Positions 15,980 to 24,662 of a stretch of DNA of 64,000 nucleotides are shown here, piece after piece. The translations under genes were made by a program, and so were the position numbers. Position 1 is the first letter of the stretch. Every line of letters starts with the position of its first letter. The stretch is from positions 2,108,001 to 2,172,000 of the forward strand of contig NZ_JPUX01000001.1 in the NCBI RefSeq assembly GCF_000738675.1, written 5' to 3'. The notes below the pieces were generated by a model. The model made no database searches. It saw nothing but the letters and a program-made list of their open reading frames with translations, and was not told where the DNA came from. Origin of the DNA: Serratia nematodiphila DZ0503SBS1. Lineage in GTDB: Bacteria; Pseudomonadota; Gammaproteobacteria; Enterobacterales; Enterobacteriaceae.

Positions 15980-16627
15980 ATGGACGCAAAGCAAGTTGCA
16001 TATGGAATTTTGGATGGAATTTCGACTATTCCCAGCGGGATGTATCATGGCGTCGTTCGCACTTGGCAGGGGGCTGGATTGGCTGGTAGTAGCCTCAAGA
16101 CTAGAAACCAAGAAGAAACAGAACGTTTCGCCCGTATGGTCAAGTCGATGGGTAACAGCGAAGAACCCTTGCGACGCCTGATTACTATTGTGATCACTGA
16201 TTTCTATCAGAAATTAGACGCTAGCGGCAAAGAGTCCATCAATAATAAACTAGCCTATGGTGCCGGTCGTCTTGGTGGACGAACTGGGGGCCAATTTGCA
16301 TTGGCGCAATTTGCGGCTCACATGATGCTAAGGAAAGCGACCTCTGCATTAGCGTATAAACAATTTGTACGCTTTGGCGCTTCGTTCACTCTCAACCTTG
16401 TAATGTTACAGGGACTTATCGAAGAGGCAGCCCAAGCATCCCGACGAATGCAAGTTAAGTTTCCTCAAACATACCGGAAGGTGTCGGCGTTAAATTTAGA
16501 TATGGCATATTTCTTGGTTGAGGAGCAACTAGAGCCTTATCTCCAATTCATTAACAGCCACCCTATGCTTTGTAAAGGTATTCAGAATGAACTCTGCAAA
16601 ATCCTCTCTAACCAGAAAACTCACTAA
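15980..16627 (+). CDS. orphan glycine-zipper protein, candidate toxin
   Basis: A 215-residue protein I do not recognise. A good ribosome site (AAGGAAAG) precedes the ATG. Visible features: a glycine-rich zipper-like segment GAGRLGGRTGG at about 94-104 flowing into a hydrophobic amphipathic stretch (QFALAQFAAHMML), a second hydrophobic region FGASFTLNLVMLQGL (132-146), and a charged C-terminus with cysteines at about 198 and 206. There is no signal peptide. It overlaps by 41 bases a 74-residue two-helix membrane protein. This arrangement resembles pore-forming antibacterial effector plus membrane immunity pairs (for example the Ssp6/Sip6 type in Serratia), but that is inference; no sequence comparison was possible. 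Confidence 0.6.
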   Translation: MDAKQVAYGILDGISTIPSGMYHGVVRTWQGAGLAGSSLKTRNQEETERFARMVKSMGNSEEPLRRLITIVITDFYQKLDASGKESINNKLAYGAGRLGGRTGGQFALAQFAAHMMLRKATSALAYKQFVRFGASFTLNLVMLQGLIEEAAQASRRMQVKFPQTYRKVSALNLDMAYFLVEEQLEPYLQFINSHPMLCKGIQNELCKILSNQKTH

Positions 16628-16811
16628 GTACATAGGGTTAGGTGCTTCGCATGCTTTGGAAGCAATAGTAACCGGCGTTTGCGCGATTGCTGCTTTCATG
16701 TCGCTGTTCTTACTTGATGGGGCAGTGATGAAGGTTGCTGGCTTTGTTGGGTTCTTCGTTGCTGGCTATCTAATCACCCTGGCGATTGCATGGCTGCGTG
16801 GGGAGCGGTAA
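16587..16811 (+). CDS. small two-helix membrane protein, candidate immunity protein
   Basis: A 74-residue protein with a basic N-terminus (SSLTRKLTKY) and two predicted transmembrane helices at about 23-43 and 49-70, ending in a positively charged tail (WLRGER). It begins inside the 3' end of the preceding gene, in a different frame, so expression is translationally coupled. Small membrane proteins in this position are often immunity proteins or holin-like. I do not recognise the family. Confidence 0.55.
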   Translation: MNSAKSSLTRKLTKYIGLGASHALEAIVTGVCAIAAFMSLFLLDGAVMKVAGFVGFFVAGYLITLAIAWLRGER

Positions 16812-17682
16812 CAAAGTAGCGACGTAATTTTCTTGTCGCCATTACAAAGACTCCACTGCGCCCACCGCTTCACCTACTGCATTCCAAAGCTCTCGTGGGC
16901 CTGTTTTTTTACTGGATCTGTGCGGAGCCTTGGCCTGTTCCCTGACCGGCGATGATTTGCCGCCGCCGGAAAAAGTACATATAACCGTTACCGCCGTTAT
17001 AGCCGAAATCAAACACTTCATTGATTGAGCAGGCCCCGCTGCAATGCTGATTTTGCTGCGGAGCTTTACCGTTTCCCTAAGCCCGAAAACAGCCTTTTTT
17101 CTGGCTAGCCTGCCTCAAACTGCGCATGCATGCATAGGGTGCATGATTTTGCATTAATCCCCAGCTTCTCAAAACAGCCGAAACCCCGCGCCACAAGGGC
17201 TTACAGGGCCTCTGAGTCATGCATGAAATGTGCATGATAAAGTCAGAGCGCGTAGGCGAGGGAGTATTGCGCGCAGCGGGTAAACCTCTATTCCTTCATA
17301 TAGCTAATTTTGTTGAGCTAGGGGATGTGTCCAATTGCAAGTAAGAACAGTTGTTGGCCTTTTTAGCGCCAAAAAACAGGGCGTGAACTGTGATGTTTGA
17401 TGGGGACAATGGGGGGCGAATAACACAGCAATGTGGCCTTAGAGCGGGGTTTCGATGTTGTCGGAATTGATCTTAAGCCGACCACACCTTGCCCGCAGCC
17501 TTGATTACGGGGGAGTCTACTATGGTAACTCGATAATATTAGGGGGTGTAATCTACATTAGTATTTCACTGTTAGTTGAGAGTTAGATTAAAAACTTAGT
17601 GAGCTTGGGTACTAGGGGGCTAAGAGCCAACGTAAGTAGACGTCGATATTTTTACAGCATCTATAGTTATCATAAATAGTGT
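16812..17682. other. gene-poor stretch with phage-like relics and TGCATG repeats
   Basis: About 870 bases without a convincing intact gene. On the plus strand, 16909-17028 reads as an open C-terminal fragment (LDLCGALACSLTGDDLPPPE, then KVHITVTAV and a stop), which resembles the proline-rich tail of a phage Rz1-type spanin but lacks a start; this is tentative. At 17118-17235 the element TGCATG or GCATGCAT occurs repeatedly. The rest, with AT content rising towards 17700, shows nothing I can name. Confidence 0.4.
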
Positions 17683-19023
17683 TTATTTGTTGACCTGCCA
17701 TAGAAAATAAAAATCGTTACTTCTAGCTTCTTCTTTTCCCTTTAATGTTTTACTTAAATCAATTGCAGCGCTGACTAAAGCAGCACCTCCTCCTGCCGCA
17801 GCAAATAAGTGGCTAAAATCGTGTGGGAGCATTCCTGAGTATAAACCAAAAGATATTGCTCCGGAACCTATTATGATTTTATCTCTTAAACCACTTCTGG
17901 TTTTTGTTTTCCAGTCTCTAACTCTCTTTTCGATAATATTTATTTCTGGGAGTATCTGATCCCTGAATAACTCCGATATCTCTCTTTCACTCCAACCACC
18001 ACCTTTTTTAATTAATGTGTTTATCTTATCTCTATACACATGAAATGCCTCAGCTTCTTTATCTCTTAATGCTAAGATATCGTCCGAGCTTTTACTTTGG
18101 ATTGTAGGTAAGTAATGATTAACAGCAGAACCAAATGAAGTTGAATTGGCTTTGTATACAGCACTATTTAATTTGCTTGCTATATCCATCTGGATCTGAT
18201 TATCACATAAATAGGACGTTCCATAAAACGCAGAATGCCACTCTTGATCCGACAGATCTTTTATAATTGGATCTATTACTAACCTCAATATTCTTTCATC
18301 TATTACTTCTTTTTTAGTGAATTTGTATGGCATTACTTTTGAACATAAATGCTCTATGTATTCACCAAGTGGTTCTAGCAAGTAAAAATACATAGCTCCA
18401 TGATTAATGATACTTGTGGAACCTTTTATTTCAAAAAAAGGTTTATTAGTATCTGTCATATCCAACGCAACTTCACAATTTTCAAGTAGAAAGTCATGAA
18501 GTAAGTTGTAAAGTTTATTTTCTTTATTCATGATTTTTTCACGTAGCGGTTCAGCTAATGAAATATGATGATCATGGCAAAGTGAAACCATGTTCTGTGC
18601 GTATTTTATAATTCCTCTTTTTATTAATGGTTTTAAATATAGGTAGTTATATATTCCTGCAACAAGCTCTTGTCGAGAAGCTAAGCATAAGTTATCGACT
18701 CCACTTATGACTATTTCTTCAAATGGATTTTGTATATATACTTCGTCAGAGTATAAAGATGAGAATGATATTAATTGATCGAGTTTGTCTATTCTACATC
18801 CTGGAGCTGAACAGGGATGTCGCCCCCCACTTAAAGACGAGTTAGCGACGAATGAAAAGTTCTCATTAGGTTTTCCATCAAAGCGAAAGTGATAGCAAGT
18901 TATAAGATATAGAGTTTCTGCAAGTTCGAATACATAATCACTATCCGCATTCAACAACGTACCCTCAATATTCCCTTTAACACCTAGTCTTATTGCAACG
19001 TCAAATTCTTCAATAAAGTCCAT
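17683..19023 (-). CDS. AT-rich orphan cargo gene with C-terminal glycine-rich membrane-like segment
   Basis: A 446-residue protein of unknown family. Base composition is strikingly AT-rich compared with the surrounding chromosome, showing recent acquisition. There is a Cys/His cluster near the N-terminus (GGRHPCSAPGCRID, about 69-82), a largely alpha-helical middle, and a C-terminal glycine/alanine-rich hydrophobic segment (IIIGSGAISFGLYSG, then LFAAAGGGAALVSAAI) that could be a membrane or pore-forming part. An AAGGA ribosome site and AT-rich promoter-like sequence precede the start. It sits 76 bases beyond the 3' end of an integrase on the same strand, the place where satellite elements carry antiphage cargo. 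Defence is a hypothesis only. Confidence 0.7.
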   Translation of the reverse strand: MDFIEEFDVAIRLGVKGNIEGTLLNADSDYVFELAETLYLITCYHFRFDGKPNENFSFVANSSLSGGRHPCSAPGCRIDKLDQLISFSSLYSDEVYIQNPFEEIVISGVDNLCLASRQELVAGIYNYLYLKPLIKRGIIKYAQNMVSLCHDHHISLAEPLREKIMNKENKLYNLLHDFLLENCEVALDMTDTNKPFFEIKGSTSIINHGAMYFYLLEPLGEYIEHLCSKVMPYKFTKKEVIDERILRLVIDPIIKDLSDQEWHSAFYGTSYLCDNQIQMDIASKLNSAVYKANSTSFGSAVNHYLPTIQSKSSDDILALRDKEAEAFHVYRDKINTLIKKGGGWSEREISELFRDQILPEINIIEKRVRDWKTKTRSGLRDKIIIGSGAISFGLYSGMLPHDFSHLFAAAGGGAALVSAAIDLSKTLKGKEEARSNDFYFLWQVNK

Positions 19024-19099
19024 TAGCAGTCCTTAGAGGATGTATCCCATGTGAATAGTAATTAATTTTATATACTAAAGTAAGTATAGCCAACAAATA

Positions 19100-20275
19100 C
19101 TATTTTTTTGAGTAAACTTCGTTTCCCCACCACTCCATCAACTCTTGACGCTGCTCAAGGTATGTTGAACGGTTATAAGCTCGGCGAACCTCATTCTTAT
19201 CACAGTGTGCAAGCGCAGCTTCAATCACGTCAGCATTAAACTCCGCTTCGTTCATAGCTGTACTTGCGATAGAACGCAGTCCATGAGCAACAAGCTTATC
19301 GCCATAACCAATGCGTTTTAACGCCGCATTAGCTGTTTGGCTGTTCATAGGCTTACGCGGATCATTACGGCTAGGGAATACGTGTTCACGTCTACCGCTG
19401 ATAGGGCGCATGATTTCGAGTATCTCTAATGCCTGGTCTGAGAGCGGAACAATGTGATCGCGCTTTGCTTTCATCCATTCTGCCGGTATGCACCATTCCC
19501 TTTTCTCTATATCGATCTCAGCCCAGGCTGTTGCCGAGGCTTCCGCAGGGCGTATCAGCGTGAGCAACTGCCGTTCCAGTAAACAGCGCGTTGGTATCGA
19601 TAGATTACTCATCGAGATAGTGCGCATCAGCTTAGGCAGTTCTTCGGGGCGTATAGTCGGCATATGCTGCTTTTTAGGGCGTTCAAACGCATTACCAATA
19701 CCTGAGGCAGGGTTAGCCTCAATCAAGCCGGTGTTGACTGCGTAGATCATGATTTCGTTGATGCGTTGTACTAATCGGCGAACGGTCTCTAATGCACCTC
19801 GGGCCTTGGTAGGTTCCAGCACCTGGATCAGCAAACGCGCTTTGATGTCCTGAACAGGAACATTCTCTGTAGATGGAAGTATGTCTTTTTCAAGAGAACG
19901 GCAGATGTCTTCCGCATGCTTAGCGCTAACACTGGCCTGCTTCAACACGAACCATTGCTTTGCCACATTTAGGAAAATGCTTTCTTGGGCTATCTGATGC
20001 AGCCCGCTGCTGCCGCCTCTTAGCCTGTGGGTCAATGCCTCTGGGCAGTCTCGCGAATTCTTCGGCATGTATTTGCCGGGCATAGGCAAGTGACAGGGCA
20101 GGGTCAGCACCGAGACTAACAATTGTTCGTGAACGGATGCCGGGTGGGATAGCGGGAACGACCAAATTTCTTGCCGATGGTTTTAACTAAAAGGAAAAGG
20201 CTGTCAACGTTGTGCAGGATGAGGTCTTTCTCTCAGGCTTTGGTTTTTTGTACTTAGCATGAGTATGTGGGAGTA
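19100..20275 (-). pseudogene. P4-type tyrosine integrase, frameshifted pseudogene
   Basis: The C-terminal two thirds (from QIAQESIFLNVAKQWFVL) form an intact core-binding and catalytic region: RPAEAS (first Arg), HGLRSIAS, and AYNRSTYLEQR with the nucleophile tyrosine. The N-terminal arm-binding domain is scattered over other frames: EKDLILHNVDSLFLLVK (about 20175-20225) and VSLGADPALSLAYARQ (about 20085-20130) are each out of frame with the next part. Compared with the second integrase in this window, at least two frameshifts and a degraded start are required. The catalytic part shares long identical stretches with that copy, so they are close relatives. Confidence 0.85.
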
Positions 20276-20612
20276 CAGACCGCGTCAGATAGGGTTCTTC
20301 ATTATTGGTGTTCGTTTTATGGCGTACATATTCACGTATACCATAACTAACTGATTTAGCTTGGCATTATTGGTTTTTGCAAAAACAAAAAAGCCCGCAA
20401 CCGAAGTTGTGGGCTTTTTCGCTATTATCGCCGGGTCTATCTGGTTCACTGGCGACGTATTTGGTGGGCTGGGGGGAATCTGAATGTATTTATTAACTTG
20501 CTGTAAATTAAGTAAAAATATGAATTCAAGTTTGTTTTGTATACCTAAGCGTATACCAATGCAGAAAAGTAAGACCGATTTAGAGCGCTATTCTAGAATC
20601 TGCCATCACCAG
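20276..20612. other. element junction: terminator copy and attachment-site remnant
   Basis: No gene of the element is convincing here; short open frames are spurious. An AAAGCCCGCAA / TTGTGGGCTTTTT hairpin (about 20390-20419) mirrors the one beyond the tmRNA gene at 28130-28162. About 48 bases further, at 20466-20485, the sequence resembles the tmRNA 3' end (GGTGG, CTGG, GGGA and GAA blocks in the same order). I read this as a decayed attachment site at the junction of two tandem elements. Confidence 0.45.
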
Positions 20613-21308
20613 TTAGCGCCTTTTATCCCATGCTTTTTTGATGAGCTGCACATCAGGTTTGAAGCGCGACATGTGGCGGATACCAACCACAGGCACATCG
20701 AATTGCTTAAACCGTGCCGTAAAGCAGAACGTGGAGTAGTAGAGGTCTTGGCTTATGTACTCGGGCTCATCGCCATCGCCGAATGCTTTTAAAAGCAAGC
20801 GAGCTGCTGAGTGAGAGTTCATTCCGTTACTATAAGCAATAATTAGTTCAGGTTTGCATAGGGGGACGGTAATGTTTTCAAAGAAACCCATCGATTTTTC
20901 AATCAGCCGCTCCAAACTGCCAATTGCGCTCTCTTGAGCACTTTTTTTGAGCGACAGGGCATCCTTAGAACACATGAGTAGCGCATTGGTGTAGACGGTA
21001 TCTTGCCATCTAAAGCCTAGCTGTTCAGGGACGGATTGCAGACGGTTTGCCAAATGTTTGATACCCCATTCACCTTCAGTACCTGCCTGAACATTAGAGA
21101 AACAAGGTGAATTAAAACCGTTTATCACTGCTTCAGCATTTGTAAAACCGCCATCTGCTGATGAGCCGTTGAATCCGACCATGATTAAACGCTTTCTTGC
21201 TGGTTTAGCTGCTAACAATTCGAAGGAACAATCATAAGGACGGCCGGGTAGTTCGCTTAAATCATGCCGCCCTAAACCTTCCAAAATTATTTTCTTGGTC
21301 GTTTCCAT
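20613..21308 (-). CDS. satellite cargo protein with uracil-DNA-glycosylase-like motif order
   Basis: A 231-residue soluble protein from ATG 21308 (an upstream frame opens at 21353). I do not recognise the family by name. The motif order is suggestive of the uracil-DNA glycosylase superfamily: strand plus loop LIMVGFNGSSAD (41-52, like GxNPS), VYTNALLMC (105-113), KPELIIAYSNG (152-162) and VVGIRHMSRF (207-216, like the HPS motif). Key residues differ from canonical enzymes, so activity is uncertain. It lies next to the satellite replication site crr and is probably accessory cargo. Confidence 0.6.
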   Translation of the reverse strand: METTKKIILEGLGRHDLSELPGRPYDCSFELLAAKPARKRLIMVGFNGSSADGGFTNAEAVINGFNSPCFSNVQAGTEGEWGIKHLANRLQSVPEQLGFRWQDTVYTNALLMCSKDALSLKKSAQESAIGSLERLIEKSMGFFENITVPLCKPELIIAYSNGMNSHSAARLLLKAFGDGDEPEYISQDLYYSTFCFTARFKQFDVPVVGIRHMSRFKPDVQLIKKAWDKRR

Positions 21309-21403
21309 CTTAACGGTTATCCCATCAAAGAGTCTTTTTTGGCTCTGCCACATGATAGAGCCAATCTGCCATTTTTCTCAGAAAAAAAAGATTTATAGAA
21401 AAA

Positions 21404-21509
21404 CTGTTCATCCTATACACCTTTTTGTTTTATCCTTTTATTTCAATGCATTGATGGGTGCATAGCTACCTTCTCGGTGTACACCCCTGTTCACCTACAG
21501 GGTGAACAG
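21404..21509. other. crr-like iteron cluster of the P4-type satellite
   Basis: TGTTCACC (21488-21495) and GGTGAACA (21501-21508) form an inverted pair around TACAG, and a related CTGTTCATCC lies at 21404-21413. The same GGTGAACA iteron occurs near 26.0 kb on the other side of the alpha gene. In P4, the alpha protein binds such iterons at two places, ori and crr, both needed for replication; this cluster fits crr. Confidence 0.6.
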
Positions 21510-21523
21510 CCTGAACCGCAGGC

Positions 21524-21548
21524 ACAAAAAAACCGGCCTGAGCCGGTT
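21524..21548 (-). terminator. intrinsic terminator of the alpha operon
   Basis: On the minus strand, AACCGGC and GCCGGTT arms (21531-21537 and 21542-21548) are followed by a run of seven T residues. It lies downstream of the alpha primase gene. Confidence 0.75.
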
Positions 21549-21674
21549 TGGGGAGCGCTTGTCGTTATGATATTGGCCATTCAGCGGCCGATAGGATGCC
21601 CTGGTGTTGCTGCGTGTATTAAGGTCACTGCCACTATAGGCGGCGTGGCGATTGAGCGTCCAATGGGTTCGGCA

Positions 21675-21696
21675 GATCAATAATGGTCTATTGATC
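21675..21696. repeat. GATCAATA inverted repeat beyond alpha
   Basis: GATCAATA (21675-21682) is matched by TATTGATC (21689-21696) around six bases. It lies just downstream of the alpha stop. It could be part of the 3' untranslated region or of the crr region; no function is assigned. Confidence 0.4.
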
Positions 21697-21722
21697 GGCC
21701 CGGCCGATCGACTCGCTCATTG

Positions 21723-24056
21723 TCACACGGCGCCACACTTCGGCAACCAGTCCGCTTCGCAGTCGTCACTCAATATCAAGTTGGTTTGTATTCCCTGCTT
21801 GGTGCGGCGTTTCAGCAGCGTGTGTTCGTACTCTTTCAGCGTCTGCGGCACCGCCTGGCCGAACGCCGTCAAGTTCATCACGTGCTGATAGCCCCGCGCC
21901 GCCATAAACGACAGGTAGGCGTGGTACAGGTAGCGGCGCGGGTTCGGCGGGGTGATGTTGGCATTGCCGATCATCATCCCTTCCGGGGTACCCAGCACCG
22001 TCAGGTAACCACAAAAATCGACCAGCGGATCGGCATGCCGTTTGATTTCCAGCGCTTCCGCCGAACTTTGCTGCGCCTGGAGCAGTGCGCGGGCGTCATT
22101 CGGGTTGGCGAAGCGCTGCATCAGGTGACGCACGATGACCGCCAGCTCTTCGGTGATTTTCGCCAGCAGCAGCGGATCGCGCTCTTCGGGGGCGATAGCC
22201 TCCGGGAACGGCAGTATCACCCGGCGGCGCGAGATGCCGCCGCTGCGGTCGCTGAACTGCATGGGGTTGTTGTTGACTGCCAAAATTACCGCCGGGATGT
22301 GCGCCGCGTAGGCGTCGCGGTATTTGGGGTCGATGGCGACCGCATCGCCGCCGGTGATGGCCTTGATGCCTGCTCCGTCACCACTCCACTTCTCCTGGTC
22401 GGGCAGAATAATCAGCGAGTAACCGACCACGCTGGCACGTTCGCGCGCCGACTCCAGGTTGTCGATGGTGGCGGAGGTGGTGTTGTCGGCCCCGGCCAAC
22501 AGCCGGGCGATGGCCGCCATGACGCTCTTGCCGCTGCCGCCCGGGCCGGTCACTTCAAGGAACAACTGCCAGTCGTAGCGGTTGGCCAGCACCATAAAGA
22601 GCGCCGCGAGGATGCGCTCCTGTTTGTCGTGACTCCCCCCGGCGGCCCGCGTCAGCCACTGCCAGAAGTGCGGAGCATGGTCAGCCAGGTTCTCACCGGC
22701 ACGCGGCGGCGTGTAGTCCACGCTGTTGACGGTGCGCAGCCAGTGTTCTTGCCGGTGAGCGCTGAACTGGCCGCTGACGGTATCAAACACCCCGTTACGA
22801 AAACCTATCAACCGGCGGGCCGGGTCGCCCATCTGCGGCACCATCAGTTTGAGGGTATCCAAAATGCTGTTGATACCGGCAGCGGAGAACGGCGCGCGCA
22901 CCTTCTGGAACAGCGCGGCAATCTCTCGGCTCAGCTGCCGGTGTGGCAGCACCAGCCAGGCGCCGCGCGTATAGCGGCAGAGCTCTTCCCCCACCGGCGG
23001 CACCGCCAGGGTGTTGCCGTAATGCTCGGCCAGCAGTTCGGCTTTCTCACTGGCACTCATGGCTTTCAGGTCAGCATCGCTCAGCGTGTCGAACGGGCTG
23101 GGCTGCGGTGGCTGGCTGAGCGCCTGGAGCTGGGCACGCGTGGACTCAGCGCCCTGCTGACAGTAGACATCGTTCCAGTCGCCTTCCGAAGGCGGCAGTG
23201 CCGGGATACCGCCGGTGAGTGTGGCCGCCTCGGCGGCGCGGGTCTGCCCGGTGCCGCTGCGGTCATTATCGGCCGCCAGCAGCAGCCGTGCATCCGGGTA
23301 GTGGCTGCGCAGTTGCTCCGCCACCGCCGCCAGGTTATTGGCGCTGAGTGCCACGCACACCGCCTCACCGGTCAGGCGGTGCACGGTGAGGCCGGTGGCG
23401 TAGCCTTCAGTGAGCCAGATAACCGCGTTGTCCGGGCCGCAGAGGGTGTGGCAGGCGGCTTTCACCTGCCCGCCCGCCAACATGCGCTTGTCACCATTGG
23501 CGTTAATCAGCTGCACGTTGACCACTTCGCCCCCGGCATTATGCAGCGGCAACAGCAGGTCGCCGGGCTGGAAAGTGATACCGCCAACGCGCAGCGGTTG
23601 GCCGTGCAGAGTCAGGGTTTCTGCCTCCGGCCAGCCTTTGGCGCTTAGGTAGGCGTTGCCCGTCTGAGGCCGGGCAGCGGCCACCAGAGCCTGTGCCTGT
23701 CGCGCGGCCTTGCGCTGAGCCTCGGCTTTGTCTTGTGGTGAATGACCGGCCTCAGCGGCCGGTGGTAAAGTGCTGGCATTATCCCCCATTACGGCGGCCA
23801 CCTGTTCGGCAGCGGCCCGGGCTGACAGTGACAGGGCCTTTTCCACTAGGTTGAGGCCGTCACCGGCCCCGCACTGATTGCAGAACCAGGTGCCGCGCCC
23901 GTCCTGGTTGTCGAAACGGAAGCGGTCTTTACCGCCGCAGGTTGGGCACGGCTGCGGCTTGCCGTTCGGCTGCAAGGCAATGCCGAGAGCCGGGAGTATC
24001 ACCGGCCAGTGGCCGGTGGCGGTGCGTACGGTCTGAGATACGAAGTGGGCGCTCAT
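21723..24056 (-). CDS. P4-type alpha primase/helicase
   Basis: A 777-residue replication protein with the P4 alpha domain order. There is an N-terminal zinc ribbon (CPTC at 37-40 and CNQC at 59-62), a Toprim primase core with the diagnostic EGYATG motif (217-222) and AADND (261-265), and a C-terminal superfamily 3 helicase with Walker A GPGGSGKS (504-511). In P4 the C-terminal part also binds the ori and crr iterons, which are both present here. The protein is full length, so the satellite's replication function could be intact even though integration and packaging genes are damaged. It lies last in a leftward operon after the ash-like and small genes. Confidence 0.92.
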   Translation of the reverse strand: MSAHFVSQTVRTATGHWPVILPALGIALQPNGKPQPCPTCGGKDRFRFDNQDGRGTWFCNQCGAGDGLNLVEKALSLSARAAAEQVAAVMGDNASTLPPAAEAGHSPQDKAEAQRKAARQAQALVAAARPQTGNAYLSAKGWPEAETLTLHGQPLRVGGITFQPGDLLLPLHNAGGEVVNVQLINANGDKRMLAGGQVKAACHTLCGPDNAVIWLTEGYATGLTVHRLTGEAVCVALSANNLAAVAEQLRSHYPDARLLLAADNDRSGTGQTRAAEAATLTGGIPALPPSEGDWNDVYCQQGAESTRAQLQALSQPPQPSPFDTLSDADLKAMSASEKAELLAEHYGNTLAVPPVGEELCRYTRGAWLVLPHRQLSREIAALFQKVRAPFSAAGINSILDTLKLMVPQMGDPARRLIGFRNGVFDTVSGQFSAHRQEHWLRTVNSVDYTPPRAGENLADHAPHFWQWLTRAAGGSHDKQERILAALFMVLANRYDWQLFLEVTGPGGSGKSVMAAIARLLAGADNTTSATIDNLESARERASVVGYSLIILPDQEKWSGDGAGIKAITGGDAVAIDPKYRDAYAAHIPAVILAVNNNPMQFSDRSGGISRRRVILPFPEAIAPEERDPLLLAKITEELAVIVRHLMQRFANPNDARALLQAQQSSAEALEIKRHADPLVDFCGYLTVLGTPEGMMIGNANITPPNPRRYLYHAYLSFMAARGYQHVMNLTAFGQAVPQTLKEYEHTLLKRRTKQGIQTNLILSDDCEADWLPKCGAV

Positions 24057-24066
24057 GGTCTTCTCC

Positions 24067-24402
24067 TCAGTGTACGGTGGCGTTCTGCGATGCCGACAGG
24101 CGCTCGCAGCACAGCTCGTCCATCATCTTTTGCCCGAGCGCGGTCAGGCGCGGTGCGGCCACCAGAACGTCCGGCTGCACCATGTCACTCAACATCGTGC
24201 ATGCCATGTCCATGCCGTCTTCTGCGCCGTACTGACGCACAAAATGCCCCTCCAGACGCAGGGCAATCGTCATCTGCAGCTCGTCCAGCGTGTACCCCAG
24301 GTTCACCCGGTAAAAGGCGCAGGTGTCCAGATAGGCTTGCGCCACGGCGCGGCGGAAAACAGCGGTACGGACTTCAATCGGTAAACAGGATGAGGTATTC
24401 AT
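24067..24402 (-). CDS. conserved P4-satellite protein (DUF5375-like)
   Basis: A 111-residue soluble protein ([20 protein letters not shown]), which I place from memory in the DUF5375-like group found beside alpha in P4-type satellites. It overlaps the upstream gene by four bases (ATGA) and ends ten bases before alpha, so it is co-translated. The C-terminus has ALGQKMMDELC. Function unknown. Confidence 0.7.
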   Translation of the reverse strand: MNTSSCLPIEVRTAVFRRAVAQAYLDTCAFYRVNLGYTLDELQMTIALRLEGHFVRQYGAEDGMDMACTMLSDMVQPDVLVAAPRLTALGQKMMDELCCERLSASQNATVH

Positions 24403-24662
24403 GCGGCGGTGGCCTCCATGCGGGCAAGGATTTGGGTTTCACAGGTGTTGACGACGTGGCCGAGCTGGTCGGTCAGCAAGGCAATGACCGAGGCAAACGA
24501 CGCCTGTTGCACGGCATCGGGGCGCTGCCCGCCGAGGTCGAGGGTGTCCAGCAGGTCAAGGAACAGCACGCCAGTGGCGTGCGCATGCTGAAGACGCAGA
24601 AAATCGGCATGCGGGATAGGGTAATGGGTATCGCGGTAGTAGCGGTCGGCCAGGGTGTTCAT
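24399..24662 (-). CDS. conserved P4-satellite small protein
   Basis: An 87-residue protein ([20 protein letters not shown]) with a leucine-rich helical middle ([17 protein letters not shown]). It is linked by four-base overlaps to both neighbours. This is the kind of small conserved gene seen between the ash-like gene and alpha in enterobacterial P4-type elements. No function can be assigned. Confidence 0.65.
   Translation of the reverse strand: MNTLADRYYRDTHYPIPHADFLRLQHAHATGVLFLDLLDTLDLGGQRPDAVQQASFASVIALLTDQLGHVVNTCETQILARMEATAA

Noticed and set aside
15700..15980. A left attachment site copy of the ssrA 3' end
   Set aside because: No stretch resembling the tmRNA 3' end could be found here; the left border of the accessory region remains undefined.
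21720..23648. A 642-codon open frame antisense to the satellite alpha gene
   Set aside because: Shadow of a recognised primase/helicase; no motif and no ribosome site.
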